64,000 bases of DNA from JASGCL01 sp965203915. Its GTDB lineage: Bacteria > Pseudomonadota > Alphaproteobacteria > JASGCL01. Positions 41,697-51,123 of this stretch are shown here, one piece after another. The notes beneath the pieces are model-generated. The model was given only the letters and a program-made list of their open reading frames with translations, had not been told where the DNA came from and did not search any database. The stretch is taken from contig OZ241918.1 in the NCBI GenBank assembly GCA_965203915.1, positions 372,001 through 436,000 of the forward strand, in the 5' to 3' direction. Each line of letters starts with the position of its first letter. The stretch's first letter is position 1. The translations under genes and the position numbers were made by a program.

Positions 41697-43049
41697 TTAT
41701 GGGTTGAGTAATTCTTTCATCTGGTAGCATGTTAAACTATCCCCAGGGTTTACGATGCTTACATCATCGTCGATTGCGGCGATGGCGTCAGCCTCCACCA
41801 ATGATGATAGCACGGCCGACCCCGATTTGGCAATTTTTGTTGCCAGCCAGGTATTGTTTTGCATTTGCAACTTCACCCTTACCAATTCGCAACGCCCAGG
41901 TTTTTTTTTCATGGAAAAATGGGCGATGGCCGATATGGGCGATGGCAAGATGATAGGGGTTGTTGTTGAGTGGGTGGAAGATGCCTTGCGCCCCTGGCGC
42001 AAGTTTAAAAATGGTTTGATGATAAAAAATAATCCCATCATAACCGCCACGGGGTTGCCAGGCATGGCTATCCATGGTTTGCCGCCGACCTGGCCAAATC
42101 CTAGTGGGCGGCCAGGCTTGATAGCCACGCCATAAAATTGCATGTTCGATTTTTTTATCAACGGCGCCGCAACGTCATGCCCGCCCACCGCCATGCCGCC
42201 CGTGGTAAGAATAACATCCACTTTTTTTGCCATGGTTGATAATTTTTTTGTCATGATATGTGCTTGGTCGGGCAATGTGCCGCCATCGACCACTTCGTAT
42301 CGCCAATGGTGGAGCAGGCTAAGTATCATCGGGCGGTTGCTGTCAAAAATTTCGCCAACCTGTAATAAGCCGTTTGATTTTATTTCGTTGCCGCTGGAAA
42401 AAACGCCCACCCGCAACGGCGCAAAACATTTTACCATGGTAATATTTTGTGCCGCCAGCAAACCAACATGCAGCGCGGTTATTATCTCGCCTTGTTTTAA
42501 CAATGGTTGTCCGCTGGCAACATCGTCGCCCTTTTTCCTTACATTATCGCCGCGTGTGAATTTGGCGTTCAAATTTTCGGGCAAGATAATATGGTCATTT
42601 TTTATGACCACATCTTCTTGCATGATAACGGTGTCGGCATTCATGGGCAGGGGCGCGCCAGTAAAAATTTGCATTGTTTGCTGGCGTGCCAGGGTTGGTA
42701 ATTTTTTTTGCGGCGCGGCCGATATAACCCCCGCAATGGGCAAGATGGTTTGCGCTTCGCCGTTTTGGGTTTTGATGATGTCTTGAAAGCGAAAGGCAAA
42801 ACCATCGACCGCGCTGTTGGTAAAATGGGGCACGGCATTTTTTGCCTTCACCGCTTCGGCGCATATCATGCCGACCGCGCTTGCTATATTTTTTTTGACA
42901 ATTCTTGGTAAGGGATTTTTCTTGCTGGGCTGAAAATTTTTTTCTAACAAAGCCATAACCGCGGGCAGGCTTAACAGGGTTTTTTTTCTAACCTGCTTGC
43001 CCTTCGCGCCCTTAGTCCCCATCGACATATCGTTGCTTAATTGAACCAT
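41697..43049 (-). CDS. moeA: Molybdopterin molybdenumtransferase
   Basis: 450 aa, slightly longer than the usual 400-410 because of a basic N-terminus before the domain proper. Features: FTNSAVDGFAFRF, IFTGAPLPMNADTVIMQEDV, VRKKGDDVASGQPLLKQGEI, VGVFSSGNEIKSNG, GEIFDSNRPMILSLL, LTTGGMAVGGHDVAAPLI and MPGNPVAVMMGLFFI. It inserts molybdate into adenylylated molybdopterin. First gene of moeA-moaD-moaE-GNAT and only 39 bp after acnA, so it may also be read from the acnA promoter. Confidence 0.95.
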   Translation of the reverse strand: MVQLSNDMSMGTKGAKGKQVRKKTLLSLPAVMALLEKNFQPSKKNPLPRIVKKNIASAVGMICAEAVKAKNAVPHFTNSAVDGFAFRFQDIIKTQNGEAQTILPIAGVISAAPQKKLPTLARQQTMQIFTGAPLPMNADTVIMQEDVVIKNDHIILPENLNAKFTRGDNVRKKGDDVASGQPLLKQGEIITALHVGLLAAQNITMVKCFAPLRVGVFSSGNEIKSNGLLQVGEIFDSNRPMILSLLHHWRYEVVDGGTLPDQAHIMTKKLSTMAKKVDVILTTGGMAVGGHDVAAPLIKKSNMQFYGVAIKPGRPLGFGQVGGKPWIAMPGNPVAVMMGLFFIIKPFLNLRQGRKASSTHSTTTPIILPSPISAIAHFSMKKKPGRCELVRVKLQMQNNTWLATKIAKSGSAVLSSLVEADAIAAIDDDVSIVNPGDSLTCYQMKELLNP

Positions 43050-43088
43050 GCGAAGATAATATGCGGGCTTGTGGTGGTGTGGTTTTTT

Positions 43089-45749
43089 TTAGGCGGAAAT
43101 TTGCCCAAGCATGAATGGCAAAATACCGCCCTGCTTAAAATAATTAAGTTCCGTTTCGTTGTCTATCCGCGCCTTAACATCGATGCGATTGATAACACCA
43201 TTTTTATCGCGCACCACCAGGGTTAATATTTTTTGCGGCGAAATACTTTCTAAGCCCAAAATATCAAAATCATTTTCAACATTTTTTATGCCGCATTCTA
43301 TCAAATTTGTGTAGTCGGCCTCCTTAACAAATTCCAGGGGCAATACCCCCATGCCCACCAAATTCGAACGGTGGATACGTTCAAAACTGACCGCGATGAC
43401 GGCCGCGACGCCCAATAATTTTACGCCCTTGGCCGCCCAATCGCGAGACGACCCCGTGCCATATTCTTTGCCCGCGATAATAATAAGTGGTTTTGAATGT
43501 TCCTTATAATTCATGGCGGCGGCGAAGATGGTGGTTTCTTGGCCGTCATATTGGGTGAAGCCGCCCGTCTTGGTCGCCAACAAATTTTTTAACCTAATAT
43601 TAGCTAGGGTGCCGCGCACCATGACCTCATGGTTGCCGCGCCGCGCGCCAAAGGAATTAAAATGCGGCACCGATATTTGATGAGATAACAAATAATCGCC
43701 AGCGGGACTTTCAGGTTTGATAGAACCCGCAGGCGAAATATGGTCGGTGGTGATGGAATCACCCAGTAAGGCCAGGGGTTTGGCGGCCATGATATTTTCC
43801 AATTTTTTGCGCGGCGGCAGGCTGAGGAAGGGTGGTTGTTTGATATAGGTCGAGTTGGGGCGCCAGTTAAAGTCAGCCTCCGCCGTGCTGGTGATGGCTT
43901 GCCATTCTTTGGTGCCCAGGAAAATATTTTCATAACGTTGCCAATAAATTTCGGGAATAATAAATTGGCTAACGGTTTGTTGAATTTCGTCTTCGCTGGG
44001 CCAAATATCTTTTAAGAAAACATCTTTACCATTTTTATCTTGGCCCAAAGAATCTTTCGTAATGTCCTTGGCCATCGAACCCAACAGGGCATAGGCAACC
44101 ACCAACGGCGGCGACGCCAACCAATTGGCTTTGACCAACGGGTGGATGCGCCCTTCAAAATTGCGATTGCCCGACAAAACCGCGGCGGCGGTTAAATCAC
44201 CATTTTTTATTTCATCTTCGATGACTTTATTTTTGAGAGGCCCGCTGTTACCAATGCAGGTGGTGCAACCAAACCCGACGATGTTAAAACCCAAAGCCTC
44301 CAACGGTGAAAGCACGCCAGCCGCTTGCAAATAATCCATGACGACTCGCGACCCTGGCGCCAGCGATGTTTTAACATGGGGTTGGGTTTGCAGACCAAGT
44401 GCCACGGCTTTTTTTGCCAACAGACCCGCCGCCAACATAACAAACGGGTTGGAAGTATTGGTGCAAGAAGTAATGGCGGCAATAACCACGGGCTGGGGCG
44501 GCAGGGCGGTGGCGCGGGGCGCGCTATTTTTTTCTTGAGATTGTTGGCTATCTTTTTTTGTTTCTTCCTCAAATTGCAAACTGACGGACTTTACTTGATA
44601 GAGCGGCACGCGGTCTTGCGGGCGTTTTGGCCCCGCCAGCGATGGCTCAACATCTTGCAAATCCAGTTCTAAGGTGCTGGTAAAAAGTGGTTGCGGGGTT
44701 GCGGCGTCGCGCCACAATAAATTGGCTTTGGCGTAGGCTATCACCCGTTCGATAGCATGGGGTGCGCGGTTGGTGGTTTGCAAATAATGAATGGTCGATT
44801 GGTCAATGGGGAAAAGCCCGATGGTCGCGCCATATTCGGGTGCCATGTTGGCAATGGTGGCGCGGGTTTCAAGCGATAACCCCGCCAAACCATCGCCATA
44901 AAATTCAACAAATTTGTTCACAACATTTTTCTTGCGCAACATTTGCGTTGCCATCAACACCAGGTCGGTCGCGGTTGCCCCCACCGACAATTGCCCTTTC
45001 AATTTAAAACCAACAACCTCGGGCAGGACCAATGGTATGGGCTGGCCCAACATGGCGGCTTCGGCCTCAATCCCGCCGACGCCAAAACCAACCACACCCA
45101 AACCATTGACCATGGTGGTGTGGCTGTCGGTGCCGACCAAACTATCGGGGTAGAGAAGTTTCTCATTGTTAAAAATAACCTGCGCCAAATATTCAATATT
45201 AATTTGATGACAAATCCCGAGGCCAGGCGGCACGATACGCAAATTTTTAAATGCCTTTTGTCCCCATTTTAAAAATTCATAACGTTCCAAATTTTCTTTG
45301 AATTCTATATTCATGTTATGTTCCAACGAATCACCGCGCCCAAATTCATTGACCATGACCGAATGGTCGATAACCAAATCAACGGGAATATTGGGGTTGA
45401 CCAAATCGGGCTTGCCGCCCTTGGCCTTCACCGCGTCGCGCATTGCGGCCAAATCGGCAATCGCGGGCACGCCCGTAAAATCTTGCAACAGCACCCGCGC
45501 GGGACGAAAGGCTATTTCCTTGTCATTTTTTTGGTTCGCCAGCCATTTGACAATTTCTTCGGCCGACGAAGCATCGCCGCCGCGCACCGCATTTTCAAAT
45601 AAAATCTTGAGCGATAGGGGTAGGGCATTACCATCGACATTAAAAAATTCTTTGGCAATGGTGGCGATGGGGTAATAATCATATTCCTGCCCGCCGACCG
45701 ACAATGTTTTGATAAATTTTTTAAAAGGGTGAGGAGAAAAACTAGTCAT
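43089..45749 (-). CDS. acnA: Aconitate hydratase A
   Basis: 886 aa, full length for AcnA/IRP-type aconitases. The three iron-sulfur ligands are in ITSCTNTSNPFVML and FGCTTCIGNSGPLKNK. Also seen are SLVGTDSHTTMVNGLGVVGF, NFEGRIHPLVKANWLASPPL, GDSITTDHISPAGSI and KEYGTGSSRDWAAKG. It interconverts citrate and isocitrate in the TCA cycle. An insert rich in charged residues (EEETKKDSQQSQEKN) sits at the loop before the first cysteine. ffh lies 68 bp upstream on the same strand. Confidence 0.97.
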   Translation of the reverse strand: MTSFSPHPFKKFIKTLSVGGQEYDYYPIATIAKEFFNVDGNALPLSLKILFENAVRGGDASSAEEIVKWLANQKNDKEIAFRPARVLLQDFTGVPAIADLAAMRDAVKAKGGKPDLVNPNIPVDLVIDHSVMVNEFGRGDSLEHNMNIEFKENLERYEFLKWGQKAFKNLRIVPPGLGICHQINIEYLAQVIFNNEKLLYPDSLVGTDSHTTMVNGLGVVGFGVGGIEAEAAMLGQPIPLVLPEVVGFKLKGQLSVGATATDLVLMATQMLRKKNVVNKFVEFYGDGLAGLSLETRATIANMAPEYGATIGLFPIDQSTIHYLQTTNRAPHAIERVIAYAKANLLWRDAATPQPLFTSTLELDLQDVEPSLAGPKRPQDRVPLYQVKSVSLQFEEETKKDSQQSQEKNSAPRATALPPQPVVIAAITSCTNTSNPFVMLAAGLLAKKAVALGLQTQPHVKTSLAPGSRVVMDYLQAAGVLSPLEALGFNIVGFGCTTCIGNSGPLKNKVIEDEIKNGDLTAAAVLSGNRNFEGRIHPLVKANWLASPPLVVAYALLGSMAKDITKDSLGQDKNGKDVFLKDIWPSEDEIQQTVSQFIIPEIYWQRYENIFLGTKEWQAITSTAEADFNWRPNSTYIKQPPFLSLPPRKKLENIMAAKPLALLGDSITTDHISPAGSIKPESPAGDYLLSHQISVPHFNSFGARRGNHEVMVRGTLANIRLKNLLATKTGGFTQYDGQETTIFAAAMNYKEHSKPLIIIAGKEYGTGSSRDWAAKGVKLLGVAAVIAVSFERIHRSNLVGMGVLPLEFVKEADYTNLIECGIKNVENDFDILGLESISPQKILTLVVRDKNGVINRIDVKARIDNETELNYFKQGGILPFMLGQISA

Positions 45750-45817
45750 GATGTTTATAAAATGAAGGATGGTATCATGGTTGTTTTTTACAATATTATA
45801 TTTCTTATGGTGGTTGC

Positions 45818-47212
45818 CTAATTAAAACCCCGTGGCATTTGCCCTTTCATCGATTGTAATTGACGCATGATTTGTGCTTGGTCCATTTTGCCTGCCTGCT
45901 TCATCATTTTTTGCGTGCTCATGAATTGTTTTAACAGGCGGTTAACATCGGCCAATTGCACCCCCGCCCCCTTGGCAATACGACTTTTCCGACTGGCAAG
46001 AATGATATCGGGGCGGTTGCGTTCGCGCGGTGTCATGGAATTGATAATGGCATCCTGGCGCGCAAAAATTTTATCATCAAGGTTAACATGTTGCAGGTTG
46101 CGAACATTTTGCGGCAATATCCCCTGGGGTAGCATGTTTAATATTTCCTTCATGCCACCCATTTTTTTCATCTGGCGAATTTGCTTTTGCATATCAACCA
46201 TGGTGAAGATGCCTTTTTTAAATCGCGCTTCCATCTCGGCCATCTCGTCTTCGCTGGCGGCTTCTTGAGCCTTCTCAACGAATGCCACCACGTCGCCCAT
46301 ACCCAAAATTTGTCCTGCAACCCGCCCGCCATCAAAAACATCCAACTGGTTGGCGGCTTCGCCCATACCCATAAACCACAGGGGGCAGCCCGTTTCCGCG
46401 GCAAGCGATAAAGCCGCGCCGCCGCGACCATCGCCATCCATCCGCGTCATGATGGCACCCGACAAGCCGAGCGGTTGATTAAAACCCTTGGCGGTTTCCA
46501 ACGCCGATTGACCACTTAACCCATCAAGCACCAACAAAATATCTTTGGGTTTGATTGTTTTTTTTAATTCCAACAATTCGCTCATCAATTCTTTGTTCAG
46601 GGTTAAACGCCCCGCGGTGTCGAGCAATAAATAATGGTAATCACCTTTTTTAGCGGCCTGCAACGCGCGGGTGGCGATGGCCGAAACCTTTTCGCCAGGG
46701 ATAATTTCCAGGCTATCGACTTCATTTTTTTTGGCAAAAATTTCCAATTGTTCCTGCGCCGCGGGGCGATAAATATCCAACGACGCCACCAATGTTTTGT
46801 TGCCGCCTTGCTTATTTTTTCCCAGCCATGTTGCCAATTTGACGGTGCTGGTGGTTTTGCCCGAACCCTGTAAACCCACCATCATGATAACATGGGGCGT
46901 GGTTTTGGGGTTTAATAATTTTTCTTTTGGTCCTGCGCCTTCCTTGGTGCTGAGCAGCGACACCAAATTATCATGAACAATTTTGACCACCGCATCCCCT
47001 GGGCGAATGGATGCCAAAACTTTTTGCCCAATGGCGTCTTGCTTTATTTGTGCTAATAATTTGTCGGCAACGGGTAAGGCAACATCGGCCTCCAGCAGGC
47101 TTAGCCTAATATCTTTCAATGCGCCGTCAATATCTTTTTCCGACAGCACACCCCGTCCCGTTAATTGGCGAAATTGCCCCTGTAATTTTTTTCCTAGGCC
47201 GTCAAATATCAT
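45818..47212 (-). CDS. ffh: Signal recognition particle protein
   Basis: The start is set at ATG 47212 (MIFDGLGKKLQGQFRQL), which matches the family; the frame also has an ATG five codons earlier. 464 aa. The N domain is followed by the GTPase domain with MMVGLQGSGKTTSTVKLATW, DTAGRL, DGLSGQSALETAKGF and TRMDGDGRGGAALSLAAETG. The Met-rich M domain has the RNA-binding RPDIILASRKSRIAKGAG and ends in a Met/Gln-rich tail. It binds signal sequences and 4.5S RNA and delivers ribosomes to FtsY. No SRP RNA gene is recognisable nearby. Confidence 0.97.
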   Translation of the reverse strand: MIFDGLGKKLQGQFRQLTGRGVLSEKDIDGALKDIRLSLLEADVALPVADKLLAQIKQDAIGQKVLASIRPGDAVVKIVHDNLVSLLSTKEGAGPKEKLLNPKTTPHVIMMVGLQGSGKTTSTVKLATWLGKNKQGGNKTLVASLDIYRPAAQEQLEIFAKKNEVDSLEIIPGEKVSAIATRALQAAKKGDYHYLLLDTAGRLTLNKELMSELLELKKTIKPKDILLVLDGLSGQSALETAKGFNQPLGLSGAIMTRMDGDGRGGAALSLAAETGCPLWFMGMGEAANQLDVFDGGRVAGQILGMGDVVAFVEKAQEAASEDEMAEMEARFKKGIFTMVDMQKQIRQMKKMGGMKEILNMLPQGILPQNVRNLQHVNLDDKIFARQDAIINSMTPRERNRPDIILASRKSRIAKGAGVQLADVNRLLKQFMSTQKMMKQAGKMDQAQIMRQLQSMKGQMPRGFN

Positions 47213-47452
47213 TATTTGTTTATGCACCGAATGAAGGAAAAAAGCAATCGGCAGCGTATTCTAAAAAAGGCTAAAAGATACTTAAAAGTTGTTGGGTTGC
47301 TGGTTAGGCGGCCTTACTATAAAAAATCTCAATGCTCCCATCCCCCAAAAAAGGAGGGAGGAAATGGAGGAGGGAGCAGGGGAGCCGAATCGCACCTAAG
47401 TTTGGTCAAGCCAAGCTAACTGCGGTTTAGCACCGAAGATCATATGGTGATG
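47213..47452. other. 240-bp gap between ffh and lpxC, no recognised feature
   Basis: A basic 62-codon frame starts at 47231 on the plus strand but has no family match and ends in a low-complexity purine-rich stretch (near 47340-47390). The lpxC stop overlaps a small imperfect hairpin (arms TTAGCACC and GGTG-TGCTAA). The conserved SRP RNA loop was looked for and not found. Confidence 0.4.
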
Positions 47453-48559
47453 CTAATCCAAAATTACAAGACGGTAATTGCTTTTATCCGCAAATAATTT
47501 TCGCAACATTTGATTGTTTAAAAAATGCCCGCCGTGCGCCGATTGATATTTGCCGATAATGCGATAGGGCGACAAAGCCAAATCACCCACAATATCCAAA
47601 AATTTATGGCGCACGAATTCATCGGGGAAGCGTAAGGGCGATTCGTTAAGGATTCTATCTTCGCCAACCACGATGGCATTATCCAAACTACCGCCCAAGG
47701 CTAAGTTGTTGGCATGCAGGAATGGTATTTCCTTTTCCATGCAAAATGTCCGCGCCAAGGCAATGTCTTGGAAGAAATAATCACGGCTGACCAAACTTTT
47801 TAATCGGTGGCTGCCCACCAATTTGTTGCTATAGCTTATGGCGCAATCAATATCCAAAAAATCGGCGGGGGCGAGGCTGGCGGTCATGCCCTTTTCTTGC
47901 ACTTCGACATTTTTTATAACTTGTAAATAAGTGCGGCGATAGGGTTTGCCATTGCTTTGCATCACCAACCCCGCCCGTTCCAGCGGCGCAATGAAATCGC
48001 GCGCCGAACCGTCAAGGATAGGAAATTCTTCGTTATCGATAAGGATACGGGCGTTATCAACACCAAAAGCAAACAGGGCCGCCATGATATGCTCGACGGT
48101 GTTAACACAAACCCCGTCATTGTTGGCCAAGCGGGTCGAGTATTTTGCCGACATAACATTGGAAAAAAGCGCGGGCACAATAGGATCCTTTTCAGGATGA
48201 TTTTTTGCAATATCGGTGCGATAAAATTTTATACCATGGTCGTGGGCTGCGGGTTCTATCGTCACATGGGCAAGTTTGCCATTATGCAAACCGACACCCG
48301 ATTTGATGGCTACCTTTTCCTTTAACGTCCATTGATAGGGCGAATAAACCATGTCGTTGGCAAGCATGCTGGGTAACAGGGCGGTGGTGGACTTGGGCTG
48401 TTCGGCCAAGCCACCCATGACTTCGTTATCGATGGGTAGAAATTTTATTACTTTGGATGATTGCGCAGCAAAGGCCTGGGCATCGCGGATGCCAGCAGTA
48501 TTGGCGGCATGCGCGGTCGAAGCATCGACCAAATGAGGGACAGAATTGGTATTATTCAT
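47453..48559 (-). CDS. lpxC: UDP-3-O-acyl-N-acetylglucosamine deacetylase
   Basis: With ATG 48559 as start the protein has 368 aa; family members have about 300-320. The LpxC domain starts near YSPYQWTLKEKVAIKSGVGL, leaving about 70 extra N-terminal residues of no known role. Zinc and active-site features are NTVEHIMAALFAFGVDNARI, PILDGSARDFI, FVRHKFLDIVGDLAL and SAHGGHFLNNQML. It catalyses the committed step of lipid A synthesis, so the cell makes lipid A. A TATAAT box ends six bases before this ATG, which suggests a leaderless transcript; later ATGs would shorten the extension. Confidence 0.93.
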   Translation of the reverse strand: MNNTNSVPHLVDASTAHAANTAGIRDAQAFAAQSSKVIKFLPIDNEVMGGLAEQPKSTTALLPSMLANDMVYSPYQWTLKEKVAIKSGVGLHNGKLAHVTIEPAAHDHGIKFYRTDIAKNHPEKDPIVPALFSNVMSAKYSTRLANNDGVCVNTVEHIMAALFAFGVDNARILIDNEEFPILDGSARDFIAPLERAGLVMQSNGKPYRRTYLQVIKNVEVQEKGMTASLAPADFLDIDCAISYSNKLVGSHRLKSLVSRDYFFQDIALARTFCMEKEIPFLHANNLALGGSLDNAIVVGEDRILNESPLRFPDEFVRHKFLDIVGDLALSPYRIIGKYQSAHGGHFLNNQMLRKLFADKSNYRLVILD

Positions 48560-48565
48560 GATGGC

Positions 48566-48593
48566 ATTATATAGTATTATTACTTGACGACAA
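48566..48593 (-). promoter_or_regulatory. Candidate lpxC promoter (leaderless)
   Basis: Minus strand: TTGTCG (48593-48588), 16-bp spacer, perfect TATAAT (48571-48566). The expected transcription start falls at or within a base or two of ATG 48559. Confidence 0.5.
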
Positions 48594-48726
48594 TTCTTCA
48601 ATTATTAAAAATTGTGAACATAATGCGAATCCAGGGGTTTGAGTTTTATGACTTATCTATAGGAAACCATAACCCCATGGGTGGGTGCGAACGCCAGGTA
48701 TATTAACAGGTATATTAACGAGTGGG

Positions 48727-49476
48727 TTAATTGTCGTTAACCGTAAAACCCATTTGTTTCCATAGGGCCAAAGTTTCATTACGCAAAAATATAACCTTGA
48801 CGGGGGCGGTGCCCACGCCATAATAACCAATCAAATTAGCCGCCTGTTTCGACATATCAAGGATACGATTTTTGGCGAAGGGGCCGCGGTCATTAATAAC
48901 CAATTTTATGCTTTGCCCCGTGCGCAAATTGACGATAACCGCAACAGCAGGCAGGGGCAGGGTGCGGTGCGCCGCCGAAACCAACCCCATATTAAATTGC
49001 CCGCCATTGGCGGTTTCCTTACCATGAAACTCATCGCCATACCATGACGCCATGCCGCTTTCGACAAAATTATCCTTGGGAAAGAACGGACGGAATGCCA
49101 GGTTTTCGATCTGATAGGGATTGCCTATCTTGGGTTTGCCAAAAAATGGTGCGGTCTTTTCGTTAAAGGGCGGCACAAAATTATGGCGCGCGGGATCAAA
49201 TTCTAAACCAAATTGTTCGTTGAGTTTTTCTTCCAGGGATTGTTTCGCGTCGGTTGGTTGATTGCTGGCGGCGCCATCATCGGTTGCTATGTTTTGGGTG
49301 GGTTGTGCTTGGCTGGTGGATGAATCATTCGAAGATATTGCGGAATCTTGGGCATGGGCAGAGAAAGAACGCAAGATAGGCAAAGCAATCAACGCGCAAG
49401 AGGCGAAGAGGAAAGAACCAGCTACAAAAGATATTGGACAGTTTAAGAATTTTTCTTTGTGATTATTTTTTTTCAT
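48727..49476 (-). CDS. rlpA: RlpA family septal-ring-type lytic transglycosylase
   Basis: 249 aa. The N-terminus is exported (KKNNHKEKFLNCPISFVAGS...), with either a signal peptidase I site near AHA-QD or, less likely, lipidation at FASC. A Ser/Gln-rich linker leads to the double-psi barrel: SGMASWYGDEFHGKETANGG, FNMGLVSAAHRTLPLPAVAV and the hallmark VINDRGPFAKNRILDMSKQA. No C-terminal SPOR domain is present. RlpA proteins cleave denuded glycan strands at the division septum in Pseudomonas; septal targeting here would need another signal. Single gene, divergent from mgtE. Confidence 0.9.
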   Translation of the reverse strand: MKKNNHKEKFLNCPISFVAGSFLFASCALIALPILRSFSAHAQDSAISSNDSSTSQAQPTQNIATDDGAASNQPTDAKQSLEEKLNEQFGLEFDPARHNFVPPFNEKTAPFFGKPKIGNPYQIENLAFRPFFPKDNFVESGMASWYGDEFHGKETANGGQFNMGLVSAAHRTLPLPAVAVIVNLRTGQSIKLVINDRGPFAKNRILDMSKQAANLIGYYGVGTAPVKVIFLRNETLALWKQMGFTVNDN

Positions 49477-49629
49477 ATTTTTTTAGGATGCAGGGCTATT
49501 TTCATTGCTTTTTGCAAAAAACAAGCCAAATATAAATAGCAGAAACCTACCCACAAATCATCATAAAGACAAAAATAAGTTATAATTAGGTGGTTGCTTT
49601 TTTCTATTACATTCTATAAAAAAATTAAG

Positions 49630-51117
49630 ATGTTAAGGTTTAGAAAATCATTGAAAAAAAGGCAAAACGAGAAAAAATTGCTTGACCAGACCCTGGCGGC
49701 CGTGTTGGCGGGCATGAAAAAAATTGAACATAATAATACCGTATCGCGCGATATCAGCCTTGATAAAACGGCGGTGGAATGGCGCGATCTTGTCAGGGCG
49801 GTGCGTCAGGAATTGGGGCGTGGCGGCAGCAAGACTATTTTGACCGCCCTTATCAGACCATTGTCGTTGCCCGATGTGGCGGAATTGATACAGCAGTTAA
49901 GCAATCGCCAGCGGTTAAGATTTATCGATAAAATGATAGATGAAATAGACCCCGAAGTTTTCACCAAAATAGACGACGCGATTTTGCAAAAAATCTTGCC
50001 AAAATTACCCGCGCGGGTGTGGCAAAGTTTGTTAAAAAAATTGGAAAGCGATGATGCTTTGGATTTGATAGAAATGTTTGATGAACGGCAGCAACAAAAA
50101 TTGTTGTCGTTTATTCCGCGCGAGGACCGCGCCGAATATAATTTTGTTTTAAGCCTGCCCGATGATACGGCGGGTAAGTTGATGCGGCGCGAATTGGTGA
50201 CCGCGCCCAAGTTTTGGACGGTTGGGCAAATGATAGATTATTTGCGTGATAGAAAAATCAAAACGCCCGATCTATTTTATAATATCATTATCGTTGGCGC
50301 GTCGCATCGCCCGTTGGGGGTCTTGCCCGTTTCAAAATTGTTGCGCGCCAATCGCCCCACGCCCTTGGCAAAAATTATGAACAAGGAATTCCAAGAAATA
50401 CCCATCGATATGAATCAAGAAGATGTTGCAAGGTTATTTAACCGCCACGCGATGGTCGAAGCCCCCGTGGTTGACTCCCTCAACCGTTTGGTGGGAACCA
50501 TCACGGTTGACGATATTGTGAATGTGTTGGAAGAAGAACATGAAGAAGATATTTTACGCCTTGGCGGGGTGCATGGCGGCGATTTTTATAAACCCATCAT
50601 CCATACCACGGCTTTTCGTTTTACATGGTTGTTTGTTAATTTGCTGACGGCTATTTTTGCCTCGATGGTTATTAGCGCGTTCCAAGCCAGCATCGAACAA
50701 TTGGTGGCCCTGGCGGTGTTGATGCCCATTGTTCCCAGCATGGGCGGCAATGCGGGCACGCAAACCACCACGGTGGTGGTGCGGGCCATGGCGACGGGCG
50801 ACCTTATCAGCACCAACACATTCAAAACATTATGGAAAGAAACGGCGGTGGGGTGGTTGAATGGTATTTTATTTGCGGTGATTATTGGCTTCATGGCTTA
50901 CGAATGGCAAGGCTCCAAACTTTTGGCCTTCGCGATAGCTGGCGCGGTTATTATTACGTTGTTGGCGGCGGCGGTGTTTGGTGTTTTGATCCCTATTATT
51001 TTAAAACTTTGCAAGCAAGATCCTGCGGTGTCATCCACCGTTTTTCTAACCTGGGTAACCGATACGGTTGGATTTTTATCTTTTTTATTGTTGGCAAAAA
51101 TGTTAGTAGGACAATAA
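49630..51117 (+). CDS. mgtE: Magnesium transporter MgtE
   Basis: The start is ATG 49630 (MLRFRKSLKKRQ); an upstream TTG at 49594 is also in frame. About 495 aa. The basic N-terminus leads into the MgtE N domain (LSLPDVAELIQQLSNRQRLR, LPDDTAGKLMRRELV), then two CBS domains (VGTITVDDIVNVLEEEHEED at the end). The five-helix pore domain has PSMGGNAGTQTTTVVVRAMA and TWVTDTVGFLSFLLL. It is a magnesium-gated magnesium channel. No M-box riboswitch is seen in the 150-bp leader. The EamA gene follows after 6 bp. Confidence 0.95.
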   Translation: MLRFRKSLKKRQNEKKLLDQTLAAVLAGMKKIEHNNTVSRDISLDKTAVEWRDLVRAVRQELGRGGSKTILTALIRPLSLPDVAELIQQLSNRQRLRFIDKMIDEIDPEVFTKIDDAILQKILPKLPARVWQSLLKKLESDDALDLIEMFDERQQQKLLSFIPREDRAEYNFVLSLPDDTAGKLMRRELVTAPKFWTVGQMIDYLRDRKIKTPDLFYNIIIVGASHRPLGVLPVSKLLRANRPTPLAKIMNKEFQEIPIDMNQEDVARLFNRHAMVEAPVVDSLNRLVGTITVDDIVNVLEEEHEEDILRLGGVHGGDFYKPIIHTTAFRFTWLFVNLLTAIFASMVISAFQASIEQLVALAVLMPIVPSMGGNAGTQTTTVVVRAMATGDLISTNTFKTLWKETAVGWLNGILFAVIIGFMAYEWQGSKLLAFAIAGAVIITLLAAAVFGVLIPIILKLCKQDPAVSSTVFLTWVTDTVGFLSFLLLAKMLVGQ

Positions 51118-51123
51118 TTCATT

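Noticed and set aside
47213..47452. SRP RNA gene next to ffh
   Set aside because: The conserved GGAAG-type loop and tetraloop of SRP RNA are absent.
49477..49629. Magnesium (M-box) riboswitch before mgtE
   Set aside because: The leader is AT-rich, without the conserved stems; too short for the usual element.
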